Shown here in pieces: positions 37,201-46,877 of a stretch of 64,000 bases of DNA (positions are counted from its first letter, which is position 1; each line of letters begins with the position of its first letter). Below the pieces are notes generated by a model. That model did not search any database and was not told the origin of the DNA. It worked only from the letters and a program-made list of their open reading frames with translations. This DNA comes from Myrmaecium sp. VS I D KN 1 (lineage: Eukaryota > Ascomycota > Dothideomycetes > Valsariales > Valsariaceae), in the NCBI GenBank assembly GCA_019775845.1, contig JADQAV010000009.1, forward strand, positions 1,116,001-1,180,000. Direction: 5' to 3'. The position numbers and the translations under genes were made by a program.

Positions 37201-39293
37201 TGGAAATGAAGCCATCATTCGAGACGGATGGATACCAGTAAGTTGAAAAACATTATCAACCTTGACTCTGATATTTTGCTAACCAATGCCAGTTGATCAA
37301 AATCTTACTCAACTTATTTGTTAACTCATTGATACCTGCTTCGTTCTCGGCTTTCTCGAAAAGTCTCGATCTACCGCCTATACCACTGCAAAACCCGGCT
37401 CAGGTTATAGACCGCGCTGAGCGTCCGAGCGAGACTGGCTTGTTCTCAGCATTGACTTCTTACGTCTCAAGCTTCGCAAATGACGAACCGCCCGAGCCAT
37501 CTGATCAAGAGATTGAGTATACGCTCTGTACTGTCGACACCATCAATGCTTGCTTCCTCGAGGAGATCTTCTCGCACGTCAGGTATGTGGATTCACGGAC
37601 TCTAGACCATATAGCTAATGAATTGCAGCCAAATGCCGGTGGATTCACTCAAGTCTCTGCTACTCTCCCTACGCTCGCAGATACCGGAGGACTCCTCACC
37701 ACGAGTCATTGTGGTCAAACCTGAGCTACCTCCGTTAAGCCCGAGCATGCGACCAAGCAACAAGCCCAGGTCAAGGGGCCCCCCTTACGATCCTGGCCTT
37801 GCTTTTGTGCTCGAACTTTCTACTCTCCTCGCCATTCGTGAATCCGAAACTGTCGAAGCCTTGGGGAAGGATGTCGCAGATGCTTTGTCTACTGTGATCA
37901 GGGACAGCGCCAACATACATCCTGTCATCATATCGAGGGCGGTCTACTACCTTTTGATTCTTTTGCGGGCCAGCAACGATTACGACTTCATTCGAGCTCC
38001 AGTCCTTCTGCATACGTTCTCGACCTTCGATCATGACCTCCTTAAGCAGTGTGCGCAGCCTTTGATTCATGGCATGTGGGATTGCATCAAGGGCCCCTCA
38101 GGGCTCCGTAACGAGATGGCGAACTCTCCTGACTTCTGGTCTCTCTTACACGTGCTGCACTCTGTCCCTCAAACGGCCGACAGTGTTTTCGGTATTATCA
38201 AGGATCTTGCGGACACTTCGCACCCTGGCATCAGCGCAGACAACTACGAAGCCGCTATCTCGCTTCTGAATGAGTTTGCATCTGACGGATCGGTTGGGGC
38301 GATTGAGGAACAGAGAAGGGCACTGGCTGCCAAGAGGGGAAAGCAAGTGAAGCAGAAGAAGCCTGAGTATGTCCATGTTGGCTATGTTTGAGATGCTTGC
38401 TGACCATAATCAGACATAACGCGGTGGTGGACCGTGCCGTCAATGCCTTGAACTTGATCTACAAAATGACCAGCCGGGTACCTTACTTCATTGAGCAATC
38501 TCATCTGGAAAATAACGAGGGTAAGCATCTTCCAATGGTTCGTAAACATTCTTATCTGACGGGGACTCTAGCATGGACCGCATATTGGTCGCCCATTTTC
38601 CGGGCGTTGACATCGCAATGCCTCAATCCGTGTCGAGAGATCCGTCATCAGGCGTTCGGCGCGCTGCAGCGCACGCTCTTATCCGAGGATCTGGCATCTC
38701 ATGACCACAAGGAATGGACAGCAATTTTTGGTGAAGTGCTGTTTCCACTGATCACACAGCTGCTGAAACCTGAGGTCTACCAGTCTGACCCGATTGGCAT
38801 GAGTGAAACTCGGGTGAGGGCTGCGACGTTGTTGTGCAAAATTTTCCTCCATTACCTGGTACGATTAAGTGCTTGGGAAGGAATGCTGGATCTATGGCTT
38901 AAGATCATCGCGGTAATGGATCGCCTGATGAATTCGGGACAGGGCGACAACCTGGTAAGTAGGGAGAAGCTGTTGGCAGTCGAAGGGAATCTAACAATGG
39001 ACCAGGAGGAGGCTGTCTCCGAAAATCTGAAGAACATCTTGCTGGTCATGTCAAGCGCTGGCATCCTGGTCCCCGCCGGGGAGAGCCGGGAGGCAAGCAA
39101 GGCTGAGCTGTGGGACGAGACGTGGAAGCGGCTCGATCGGTTCTTGCCGAACTTCAAGGACGAACTATTCCCTGAACAACCGGAAACGGAGCCTCCGGTG
39201 CAAGAGGCAGCAGCGGCGGGGGAGCAGCAGGAAGGCACAGAAAAGGCGGAGCCTGAGGTGACGGAAGAGGCGACAGGTACTAGCGGTCAGTGA
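34283..39293 (+). CDS. GEA2: Sec7-domain Arf guanine nucleotide exchange factor (Gea1/Gea2, GBF1 type)
   Basis: Gea/GBF1 proteins load GTP on Arf1 at the cis-Golgi to start COPI coat assembly. Seven exons, 34283-34637, 34692-37237, 37293-37582, 37629-38366, 38414-38520, 38572-38954 and 39006-39293, give 1568 residues, normal for the family. The N-terminal DCB/HUS region includes HARWAHSSVSAILGG and FDTPSLLHPFLQVIRSSS. The Sec7 domain spans about residues 615-812, with the glutamic finger Glu714 in FRLPGESQL and the motif YAIIMLNTDQHNPN. The HDS regions follow, and the C-terminus is Glu/Ala-rich. The sixth intron (38955-39005, 51 bp) is in frame and stop-free but has GTAAGT, a CTAAC branch site and CAG. 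Two adjacent ATGs (34283, 34286) could start translation; GEA1 versus GEA2 cannot be separated. Confidence 0.94.
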
Positions 39294-41196
39294 TTTCTAC
39301 GGGGCAGGTCCAGTAGCGTGGGGTTGTTGTTTCCTTCTGTTTTGCACGGAGGGGTTTTCGAGCATCTTTTTATCATGCATCAACATCATGTACAACGACC
39401 GGGTGCAGATGAGGACGGGGAAGATTTGTTGATCGCTCATCTACTATAAGTTCGGGTACGGGCAGAGGGGCCCGTAGTATTATATCTGTCCCCTACTCTA
39501 AGCATAGCATCTCCTAAACCTATCTATCTAGGCGAACCTACATACATAGTCTAGGGCGCCTACGTATATATACGATACGATACATACCCCCTTCCACCCC
39601 AATCACTGGTTCGTGGTATATATAATAGTGTCCGGATCATATCGTGGCTGCCGTTGCAGCAACAGTTCTGAAGAACCAAAAACTATCCACGGCAAAGATG
39701 AAAATTGAAAAAGAATTTGAAAATTAAATAAAAATTGAAGAATCAGAATGACAGCTTGGAAATGAGAAGGACAACCTCCTGACCCTTCCCCACCCCACGC
39801 CCCTTCCCCTGTCTCAAGAAAGGTGTGAGACGCTCTTTTTCGCGTGGGACCGTTTCAAGATCAGGGGTAACGGATGGTGGTTGTGGTGGTGCAAGGGTGT
39901 AAGGGGGATAGAGACAAGGTCTGTGAGTAAAATAAGAGAGAAAAGGGAGATTGGTGCCCCCCCAATCCCTCCCCACCCCTTCAATGCTTTTTATGCCCTC
40001 CTTTTCATCAGTGTTGGTTTGTATATATGGTATTTATTGGGAGATGATCGCCATGGTGATGGGGAACGGGGGAGATGTTTACGGTAGATTTAACCGTGTT
40101 TACCCTTAAATCTTAAAGGGACTGCTCGAGTACTCGGTACTTACTGGGTAGGTCTCGGGAACATGTGTATGCCCGTATACTACTATATTCACATGGAAAG
40201 AATGGACAAATTCAATTAGGTTGGTTTCCTTGAGGTTTATTGGTCATATTGCTTAGCGATCATTCACAGCGACTACACGCCGAGGGATTAGGTATGGTCT
40301 TTTGCACTTCAGGGTGTTTTCTCACTACTGTCGTTGTTGTTGTGATTACGGGACAACAGTAGATGGTGAAGAAAAAGGGGTGAGGGGATGGGAATGGGGA
40401 TGATGTCATTCTGTAAATTTAAGGATTTTAAAGCCGGATGTTCAGGGTCGGAAACCGGCTCGTGTCAGGGCAACGCAGGGATCGCGGACTGGCTGACTTG
40501 TACGAACCTCAGGCCGCAGGCGCCCCTTCGACAGCCTTCCACATTCCCTCCCAGTCCCACCCATTCACACTCGGGCGCCCCCGCCGCTGCCTCCCACTTC
40601 TTTGTCCGCTGCAGAGTCCAGTAGTAAACGAGCGGACTGGCGGGGTGACCTGTGGAATGACGGGGAATCGTTAGCAGCACGGCCGTCACCACTGACAGGC
40701 GGCGGAAGTCCCACCAGCGCACCAGCACCGTCACCACCGCCTGCTGCCCATATCCGCGCTTGCTTCACCTTCTTCTTGGCTCCTTCTTCCCTCCTCTCCT
40801 CTCTCCTCCTCTCTTCCCCTTTCCCCTCCACACCTTCACACCTTCTCCACCTTCACCTCCTTTGCTCTTCTTTGCTCGGTGCATCTGGCAGGTCCTTTCG
40901 GCCCTTGGTCCGCTCGCTCTGCCTTCACTCTCCTCTTAATTCTATAAGGCCCGGCTTGCTCTTTCGTTCGTTCGCTCGCCCGCCTGTCGCTCGCTTTCCC
41001 ACATCACAACCCCGGCCGCTTACTTACTTCTCCTTCGCATTCTTTCGGCGAACCTTGACCATCTTGGGGAGTCGGTATCCGCACTTCTGCGCCTCACATC
41101 CAACAGCGCCTACATATACAGTAATTCTCTGCCACCTAAAGGCAGATACGCTTCATCAGACCCTCCCACCTCGGGGGATCTTAACTTTCAGACACA
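39294..41196. promoter_or_regulatory. Long intergenic region and leader of the GH72 gene
   Basis: This 1.9-kb stretch, the largest gene-free region, begins with the GEA 3' end (TATA- and CTA-rich around 39490-39620, A-rich around 39680-39745). An ATTGG pentamer lies at 40239-40243. From 40760 to 40870 there is a long pyrimidine tract of CTCCTCT type, typical of strong fungal promoters just upstream of the transcription start. The sequence up to 41196 is probably a long CT-rich leader. The open frame here (40602-41288) has no ATG at its start and was rejected. Confidence 0.55.
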
Positions 41197-42892
41197 ATGG
41201 TACTTGCCTCCGTGCTTCTTCTTCACCTGCTGCCACACGCGACCTTCGCTCACCTTGCTCGTGCAGCTTTCCAGCGTATTCACTCTAATACTCGCATTTG
41301 CGACTGCGGCTCGCGCGGTGCACACCGTCGAGGTCCAAGGACAGGACTTCGTGGACAGTGTCACCAAGAAGCGTTTCACCATCATCGGTGTTGAGTGAGT
41401 GGCCCGCGGCGCTGACCCACACCATGACCATGTACTCACCCTCCTCTCTAGCTATCAACCAGGAGGCCAGTCCGGCTATGACCCGGACAACAACGCCGAC
41501 CCTCTCAGCAACGGGACGACCTGCTTGCGCGACGCCGCCGTTCTCCAGAGCCTTGGTGTATGTTCATACCGTCCGAATGCTGAGACCGGAATTCATGCTG
41601 ACGTTCGCAGGTCAACACCATCCGCGTCTACAACCTGGACCCCTCTGCCGACCACGATGAGTGCGCCAGCATCTTCAACGCTGCAGGCATCTACATGTTG
41701 CTCGATGTGAACTCTCCTCTCGCCGGCGAGAGCATCGATCGTTCCAACCCCGGCAGCTCTTACACCCTCAGCTACCTCAAGCGTATCTTCGGCGTCGTCG
41801 AGGCATTTAAGGACTATCCCAACACCCTTGGTTTCTTCTCTGCGAATGAGGTTATCAACGATGTCGATTCTGCCCAGGCTAATCCTCCTTACCTCAGGGT
41901 ACGTATTTATCTGAGACCCTTGTGTGTTTGGAAATGGGACGGTTGCTGATGGACCACTGCAGGCTGTTACTCGTGATCTCAAGCAGTACATCGCTAAGAA
42001 CGCCGATCGTACCATCCCCGTCGGCTATTCTGCCGCCGATGTTCGGGACGTTCTCCAGGACACGTGGGCATACCTCCAGTGTGCGCTTGACGGGGATGAC
42101 GACGACGAAAGCCGCTCCGACTTCTTCGGTTTGAACTCCTATTCCTGGTGCGGCGGCGAACCAAAGGCTACTTTCGAGTCCTCCGGCTATGACGATATCG
42201 TCGAGATGTTCAGCAACACCACCATCCCCGTGTTCTTCTCGGAGTACGGTTGCAACGAGCCCACGGACGAACCCCGCGAATTCAACGAGGTCCAAGCGCT
42301 TTACGGCAAGAACATGACTGTGTTGAGTGGCGGTCTTGTCTACGAATACAGCGAGGAAGAGTCGGAGTATGGCCTGGTCACGATCAACGACAACTCGACT
42401 ATCACCTTCCTGCAAGACTATGACAACCTTCAGGCCCAGTATAACAAGCTCAACACTACCCTTCTGGAGGCTTCCAATGCTACTGCAACTTCGCTGGACC
42501 CGCCGAAGTGCGCAAAGTCCTTGATCTCCGACTCCGGCTTCAGCCAGAACTTTACTATCCCTTCGCAGCCCTCTGGAGCCGCTGCGCTGATCAGCAGTGG
42601 TCTCTCGGACCCTAACAACGGCAAGCTTGTCTCTGTCACGGCGACTGCCTGCCCCGTCGCTGTTTACGGCGTCAACGGCACGACCATCAAGGATCTCGCC
42701 ATCACGGTTTACAAGGACAACGAAAGCAACCTGCCTGGTGGCGAGAGCACTGATGGAGGCAGCTCTAGCACCACTGGCACCGCGGCTTCGCCGAGCTCGA
42801 CGAAGAAGGGTTCCGCTGGTAGGCTCGAGCTGGGGACCGCCTCTCAAGTCTCGCTCGTTCTTTCTTTGGTGGCAGCGGTGCTGATGCTTTAA
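41197..42892 (+). CDS. GPI-anchored 1,3-beta-glucanosyltransferase (GH72, Gas/Gel family)
   Basis: GH72 enzymes cut and religate beta-1,3-glucan chains at the outer plasma membrane to elongate wall glucan. Exons are 41197-41199, 41267-41394, 41452-41557, 41611-41898 and 41963-42892 (484 residues). The first coding exon is just the ATG: splicing 41200-41266 gives MLSSVFTLILAFATAARAVHT, a good signal peptide, and no other in-frame ATG exists before the conserved domain. The catalytic acid/base is Glu159 in SANEVIND and the nucleophile Glu269 in FSEYGCNE; IIGVDYQPGG and NTIRVYNLDP are hallmarks. No C-terminal CBM43 module is seen, so it is the Gel1-like short form. A Ser/Thr-rich stalk and hydrophobic tail (VSLVLSLVAAVLML) fit GPI anchoring. 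Confidence 0.92.
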
Positions 42893-43744
42893 AATGTCTT
42901 CTTGTACCATAGATTCCCCCTTCCCTTTCTGTTTCTCATCTTCTTCTCTGCATCTGCGCTCGGACGATGACGACCTCGCCACCGCTCCGGCCTGCTCTTC
43001 GATTACCAATATAAGATCTGCTTCTCCTTCCACTGCTCCCGTCCATCCGTTGACCTCGAGCGTTTCCGTCTCACGTGCTACCGCGACGTCCGCGCTGGAT
43101 TGTCCCGCTACGGCGACGCCGATCGCGACTACAACGGCGGATGTCGGAGAACTCGCGAGCACGAATCCGTGTCAACTGCCTCGCACGAGCGCTAGCTCAG
43201 CCGATGTCCTTCGTCCGGTCGCAATCGCTCGGGTCCATGGAATCCTGCGCTGGATGTGGCGTGCTTCCGGCATGATGCTGTTGCTGGTCATTCAGGATGC
43301 TTTGTTGTGATGGAAGGTTTTGGTTTTGTTGTCTTTTTGGATGTTTAGGCGTTTTGGACATGCACAATTATTCTACCAATGTTGATTTGAAAAGTTTGAG
43401 AGTACTCTTGTTTCCCTCTTGATTTAATTCTTGTGCTGTTTCGTGTGATGAGACTGAGGTGCTCGGGAGACCTCTCCTCCGGGTGGGCGGGGCTGCCAAC
43501 GAATAAATAAGCGATGGAAGGATAGAGTTTCGCTTGTCAGTCCTTCTCTCAGCCTTGGGCCGATGGACGTGCTGCATGGACAACGGCCGGCGTTAAGACC
43601 GACGGAATTACGCCGCTGCGCGGGGTTGCGGATGTCCGCTGCCTTACCAATCCGCCGTCGTCTGCCCGGAACAGTTGGTTTAAAAGGGAGCTTGATCCTG
43701 GGTAGTTCTATGTACTCCAACGGACATCTAAGGCGCGTTTCTAC
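42893..43744. other. Intergenic, GH72 3' region and quinone reductase promoter
   Basis: The left part still looks GC-rich and codon-like: an ATG frame at 42894-43310 begins directly after the GH72 stop, but its product is unrecognised and it was not accepted. From 43310 on the sequence is T/G-rich 3' or promoter DNA. Confidence 0.45.
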
Positions 43745-44923
43745 ATGTCCTTTCTCCTCCGCGTCGTGCCCTCAATTCCCCGCACCATCATCATCCCGAC
43801 CATCCGACCATCCCACCACCTCCTCCGCCTTCGTCTTCTACCACCATCACGACGCACCGCCATGACGGCCGCCGCGCTCCCCAAGACCATGTCCGGCATC
43901 GCCATCGAGCGGACGGGCGGGACGGAGGTGCTGCGGTGGCGGGACGACCTGCCCGTCCCGGAGCCGAAGCCGGACGAGGTCCTGGTCCGGAACGAGTTCG
44001 CGGGCGTGAACTACATCGACACCTACTACCGCACCGGCCTCTACCCGGCCCCGCACTTCCCTTACGTCCTCGGCTTCGAGGGCGCCGGCACCATCGTCCG
44101 GACGGGGTGGTCATCGTCGGATAATGACGACAGCAATAAGGGCGGCCCGGACCGCCCGGCCCTCGCCGTCGGCGACCGCGTCGCCTACCTCGCCGCCTCC
44201 TCGTACGCGGAGTACACCACGGCGCCCGCGCGCCACACCGCCGCGCTACCCGCCGCCATCTCGACCGAGGTGGCCGCCGCCGCGCTGCTGCAGGGCCTCA
44301 CGGCGCTGACGCTGATCCGGGAGGCGCACCCGGTGCGACGGGGCGACTGGGTCCTCGTCCACGCGGCCGCCGGCGGCGTCGGCCTGTGGCTCTGCCGCCT
44401 GCTCCACGCCGTCGGGGCGCGCGTCGTCGGCACGGCGAGCACGGCGGCGAAGCGCGAGCTCGCCCGGCAGGCGGGCGCGACGGTGCTGGTGGACTACCAG
44501 GACACGGCTGGGGAGGGTACGGGTCCGGTCGAGCGCGCGGTCATGGCGGCGACGGAGGGCCAGGGCGTGGTCGCGGTCTTCGACGGCGTGGGCCGGGCGA
44601 CCTTCGACGAGAGCCTGCGCTGCCTCGGCCGGAAGGGGACGATGGTGAGCTTCGGCAACGCGTCCGGTCCCGTGCCGCCGTTCACGATTGCGCGGCTGGC
44701 GCCGAAGAACCTGCGCTTGCTTCGCCCGACGCTGTTTGGCTACGTGGCGACGCGGGAGGAGTTCGATGCGTATGCGGCGGAGCTGTGGGGGTTTCTTACC
44801 AGGGATGCGGAGCCGGTGGAGCGGCCGAGTGTGCATGAGGTGTATCCGCTTCGGGAGGTGGCGCGGGCGCATGAGGACCTGGAGGGGCGGAGGACGACGG
44901 GGAAGCTGTTGTTGAAGTTGTAG
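43745..44923 (+). CDS. ZTA1: Quinone oxidoreductase, zeta-crystallin type (MDR superfamily)
   Basis: Zta1-type enzymes reduce quinones with NADPH by one electron and help against oxidative stress. The gene is intronless, 392 residues. The conserved enzyme begins at about residue 49 (MSGIAIERTGG) and contains DEVLVRNEFAGVNYIDTYYRTG, VLGFEGAGTI, the Rossmann loop VLVHAAAGGVGLWLCRL, and FDGVGRATFDESL followed by GTMVSFGNASG. Active-site zinc ligands of alcohol dehydrogenases are absent, as expected for this branch. Residues 1-39 hold many Arg, no acidic residues and alternating hydrophobics, so they read as a mitochondrial presequence; in-frame ATGs at 43862 and 43889 would give a cytosolic enzyme. 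Codons are almost all G/C-ending. Confidence 0.92.
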   Translation: MSFLLRVVPSIPRTIIIPTIRPSHHLLRLRLLPPSRRTAMTAAALPKTMSGIAIERTGGTEVLRWRDDLPVPEPKPDEVLVRNEFAGVNYIDTYYRTGLYPAPHFPYVLGFEGAGTIVRTGWSSSDNDDSNKGGPDRPALAVGDRVAYLAASSYAEYTTAPARHTAALPAAISTEVAAAALLQGLTALTLIREAHPVRRGDWVLVHAAAGGVGLWLCRLLHAVGARVVGTASTAAKRELARQAGATVLVDYQDTAGEGTGPVERAVMAATEGQGVVAVFDGVGRATFDESLRCLGRKGTMVSFGNASGPVPPFTIARLAPKNLRLLRPTLFGYVATREEFDAYAAELWGFLTRDAEPVERPSVHEVYPLREVARAHEDLEGRRTTGKLLLKL

Positions 44924-45413
44924 GTTAGGATGGAAGCATGGGGACTTATCTTGACCTGTGACACGGCTTGTGCTGAATCAACGACTTGATACATTCGCTC
45001 TTTCTCTTTTTCCGTTCACTTTTCTTGCTGAGTGAGCACTACTACAATCGGTAAACCTGCCCCCCTTCATCCTCTGTAAATACTGTATATATCATGATAT
45101 AGATCGCTTGAGTCCCAGGTAAGACAACGTCTACCAGTGACACATCCCGCTTTTCCCTTTTCCTTTTTCCGCCTCAACGATGCTGAAAGAATCCACCTGC
45201 ACCCTGTTCCGCTCTCCCATCTTTCCCCCCATCATTTCCTGTAATGAAGTGCAAAACACAAAATACCACCCATAGATAATAAACTGATGAACTCCGGAAC
45301 AACCATGCTCGGAAAGAAAAAAAAAAAGAAGACATAACAACAAGAACATCAACGCAGTCCACATCAACGACAGGAGCCCAGCTCCCTCCTCCCCTTCTCC
45401 CTTCTTGGCATTT
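44924..45413. other. Shared 3' region of convergent genes
   Basis: This 490-bp stretch is pyrimidine-rich, with an A-run near 45311-45330. No coding signal is seen. Confidence 0.55.
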
Positions 45414-46097
45414 TCAACCATTATTCACCTCCCGCTCCAAAAATCCCGGATCCATCTCGATCTTCTTCTCGAACTTCGCCCACCAATCCTGGAACGCCTT
45501 CAGGGGAACGGTATCAGAGCCAAAGCTGGCAAGGAAGTTAAACGCGTTGCCGATGATCTTCTGTGCCAGCAGCTTGACCGGCGGAGGTGTGGCGGCAGTG
45601 CTGCCATTGCCGCGAGCCTTCACGAGCTCCATGCCGCCGTTCTGCTGCTGCTGCTGCTGCTGCGCCTTCTTCGCAGCCAGCGCGGCTTGCACCTGCGCCA
45701 CGGGCTCGATGCTGATGCCGAGGGTGACGGTGGCGTCCGGGGGCAGCACGCCGTTGGCCTGGGCGACGCTACCATCCTTACCCGGCTCATCGGTCATGGC
45801 GTCGTCGTCGGCGGCGCCGAAGCCGGCCGCGTTGACGGCGGCGCCCTCGCGCACCTTGAACACCGCCGATGGCTTCTCGTTCGCCAGCGCGCCGAGGAAG
45901 GTGAAGCCGCTGGCGGGCGGGAGTTGTAGGTAGATGCTTGCGGCGGTGTCGGGCGGTAGGACGGTGCCGGGGGTCAGGAAGACGGCGATGTGGGAGAAGG
46001 TGGGGGCGGCGGGGAAGGTGAAGGCGAGCTGGGTGGGCGAGATTACTTGTGGCTCCGTGAGGATGGGCCGGCCGGAGAGGAGGAGGGCGAAGGACAT
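45414..46097 (-). CDS. OPI10: Hikeshi/Opi10 family Hsp70 nuclear import carrier
   Basis: Human Hikeshi carries Hsp70 into the nucleus during heat stress; yeast Opi10 is linked to inositol regulation. This single-exon gene encodes 227 residues. The N-terminal domain shows the family pattern: FALLLSGRPILTEPQVIS, FTFPAAPTFSHIAVFLTPGT, LPPDTAASIYLQLPPASGFT and FLGALANEKPSAVF, followed later by VTLGISIEPVAQVQ. A seven-Gln run lies in the linker. The C-terminal segment KLLAQKIIGNAFNFLASFG and the closing KFEKKIEMDPGFLERE are conserved. The first 15 or so residues include the invariant start MSFALL. The gene is divergent from CLP1. Confidence 0.92.
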   Translation of the reverse strand: MSFALLLSGRPILTEPQVISPTQLAFTFPAAPTFSHIAVFLTPGTVLPPDTAASIYLQLPPASGFTFLGALANEKPSAVFKVREGAAVNAAGFGAADDDAMTDEPGKDGSVAQANGVLPPDATVTLGISIEPVAQVQAALAAKKAQQQQQQQNGGMELVKARGNGSTAATPPPVKLLAQKIIGNAFNFLASFGSDTVPLKAFQDWWAKFEKKIEMDPGFLEREVNNG

Positions 46098-46877
46098 GGT
46101 TTAGACGGTCGACTCGGTACGGCCGATTGGGAGTTTATTAGATGTGATGTGATATTGTAGTGGTACAAGTGGTACACTTCTGCTGGAGAGGTTCGTCGGC
46201 GATGGGCGGGCGACAGGCCCAAGAGCTGTCGGTTTCAAGCTAGCTGTGCGGTGGAATAAGGTACAATTGGCCTTGACAATGCATTGAAGATGTCAAGGAA
46301 GGTCTGGTAGTAGGGTTGGATAGCAGCGACTGGAAATCGTGAGTATATATGAGATGTTGGCTGCTCCGTGGTGTTGTTGTTCTTCTTGATCTGGTGCGTT
46401 CTCGTCGGTTCGTTTTGGTCGCCCGATTTTTCTGATGTAATTCCCACATTTTCCCACAGCTTCCCCGCCGCCGCCCGCCGCCGCCGCCAAGCTTCTTCAG
46501 CCTTACGGCCCTTGACAGTTGGTGCAAGGGTAGCGTGGTGCCTGAGGCATACAGGTCAGGCCCGCGGATTACATAATGTCTGAACGGCTACCGTACCTGA
46601 CTGCATCGCGACGAGACAAGCTTGTTGGTCGCGTTCACACTTCGACTGCGGCGACAATAGCTAGCTTCACAAGCAATACAACTGCCAATTCCCCCAGCTC
46701 CCTGTTGCTCTTCAGGTCCACTCTTGGCTCTTGTAAAGAAACCACCACAGTCTTGAAGCTCCAGCATGCTCAGATAATCACTGCGCAACTCGACCGCTCG
46801 CAACCTCACCACAACCTCCCGAGTCGCAAGCAACCCCAGCACCCTTCCGTCCGCCTCCCGACAGAACAAACGGCATC
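46098..46877. promoter_or_regulatory. Divergent promoter, Hikeshi and CLP1
   Basis: This 780-bp stretch between start codons includes a GCCGCC-rich patch around 46465-46490. No gene is recognised. Confidence 0.5.

Noticed and set aside
40602-41288. 228-codon frame upstream of the GH72 gene
   Set aside because: It has no ATG at its start and is a translation of the CT-rich promoter (Ser/Leu/Pro/Phe runs).
41894-43162. 422-codon minus-strand frame
   Set aside because: It is antisense to the last exon of the GH72 gene and its 3' region, with no recognisable domain.
42894-43310. 138-codon frame just after the GH72 stop
   Set aside because: Low-complexity Ser/Thr-rich translation; more likely 3' untranslated sequence. 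Kept as weak because the composition is GC-rich.
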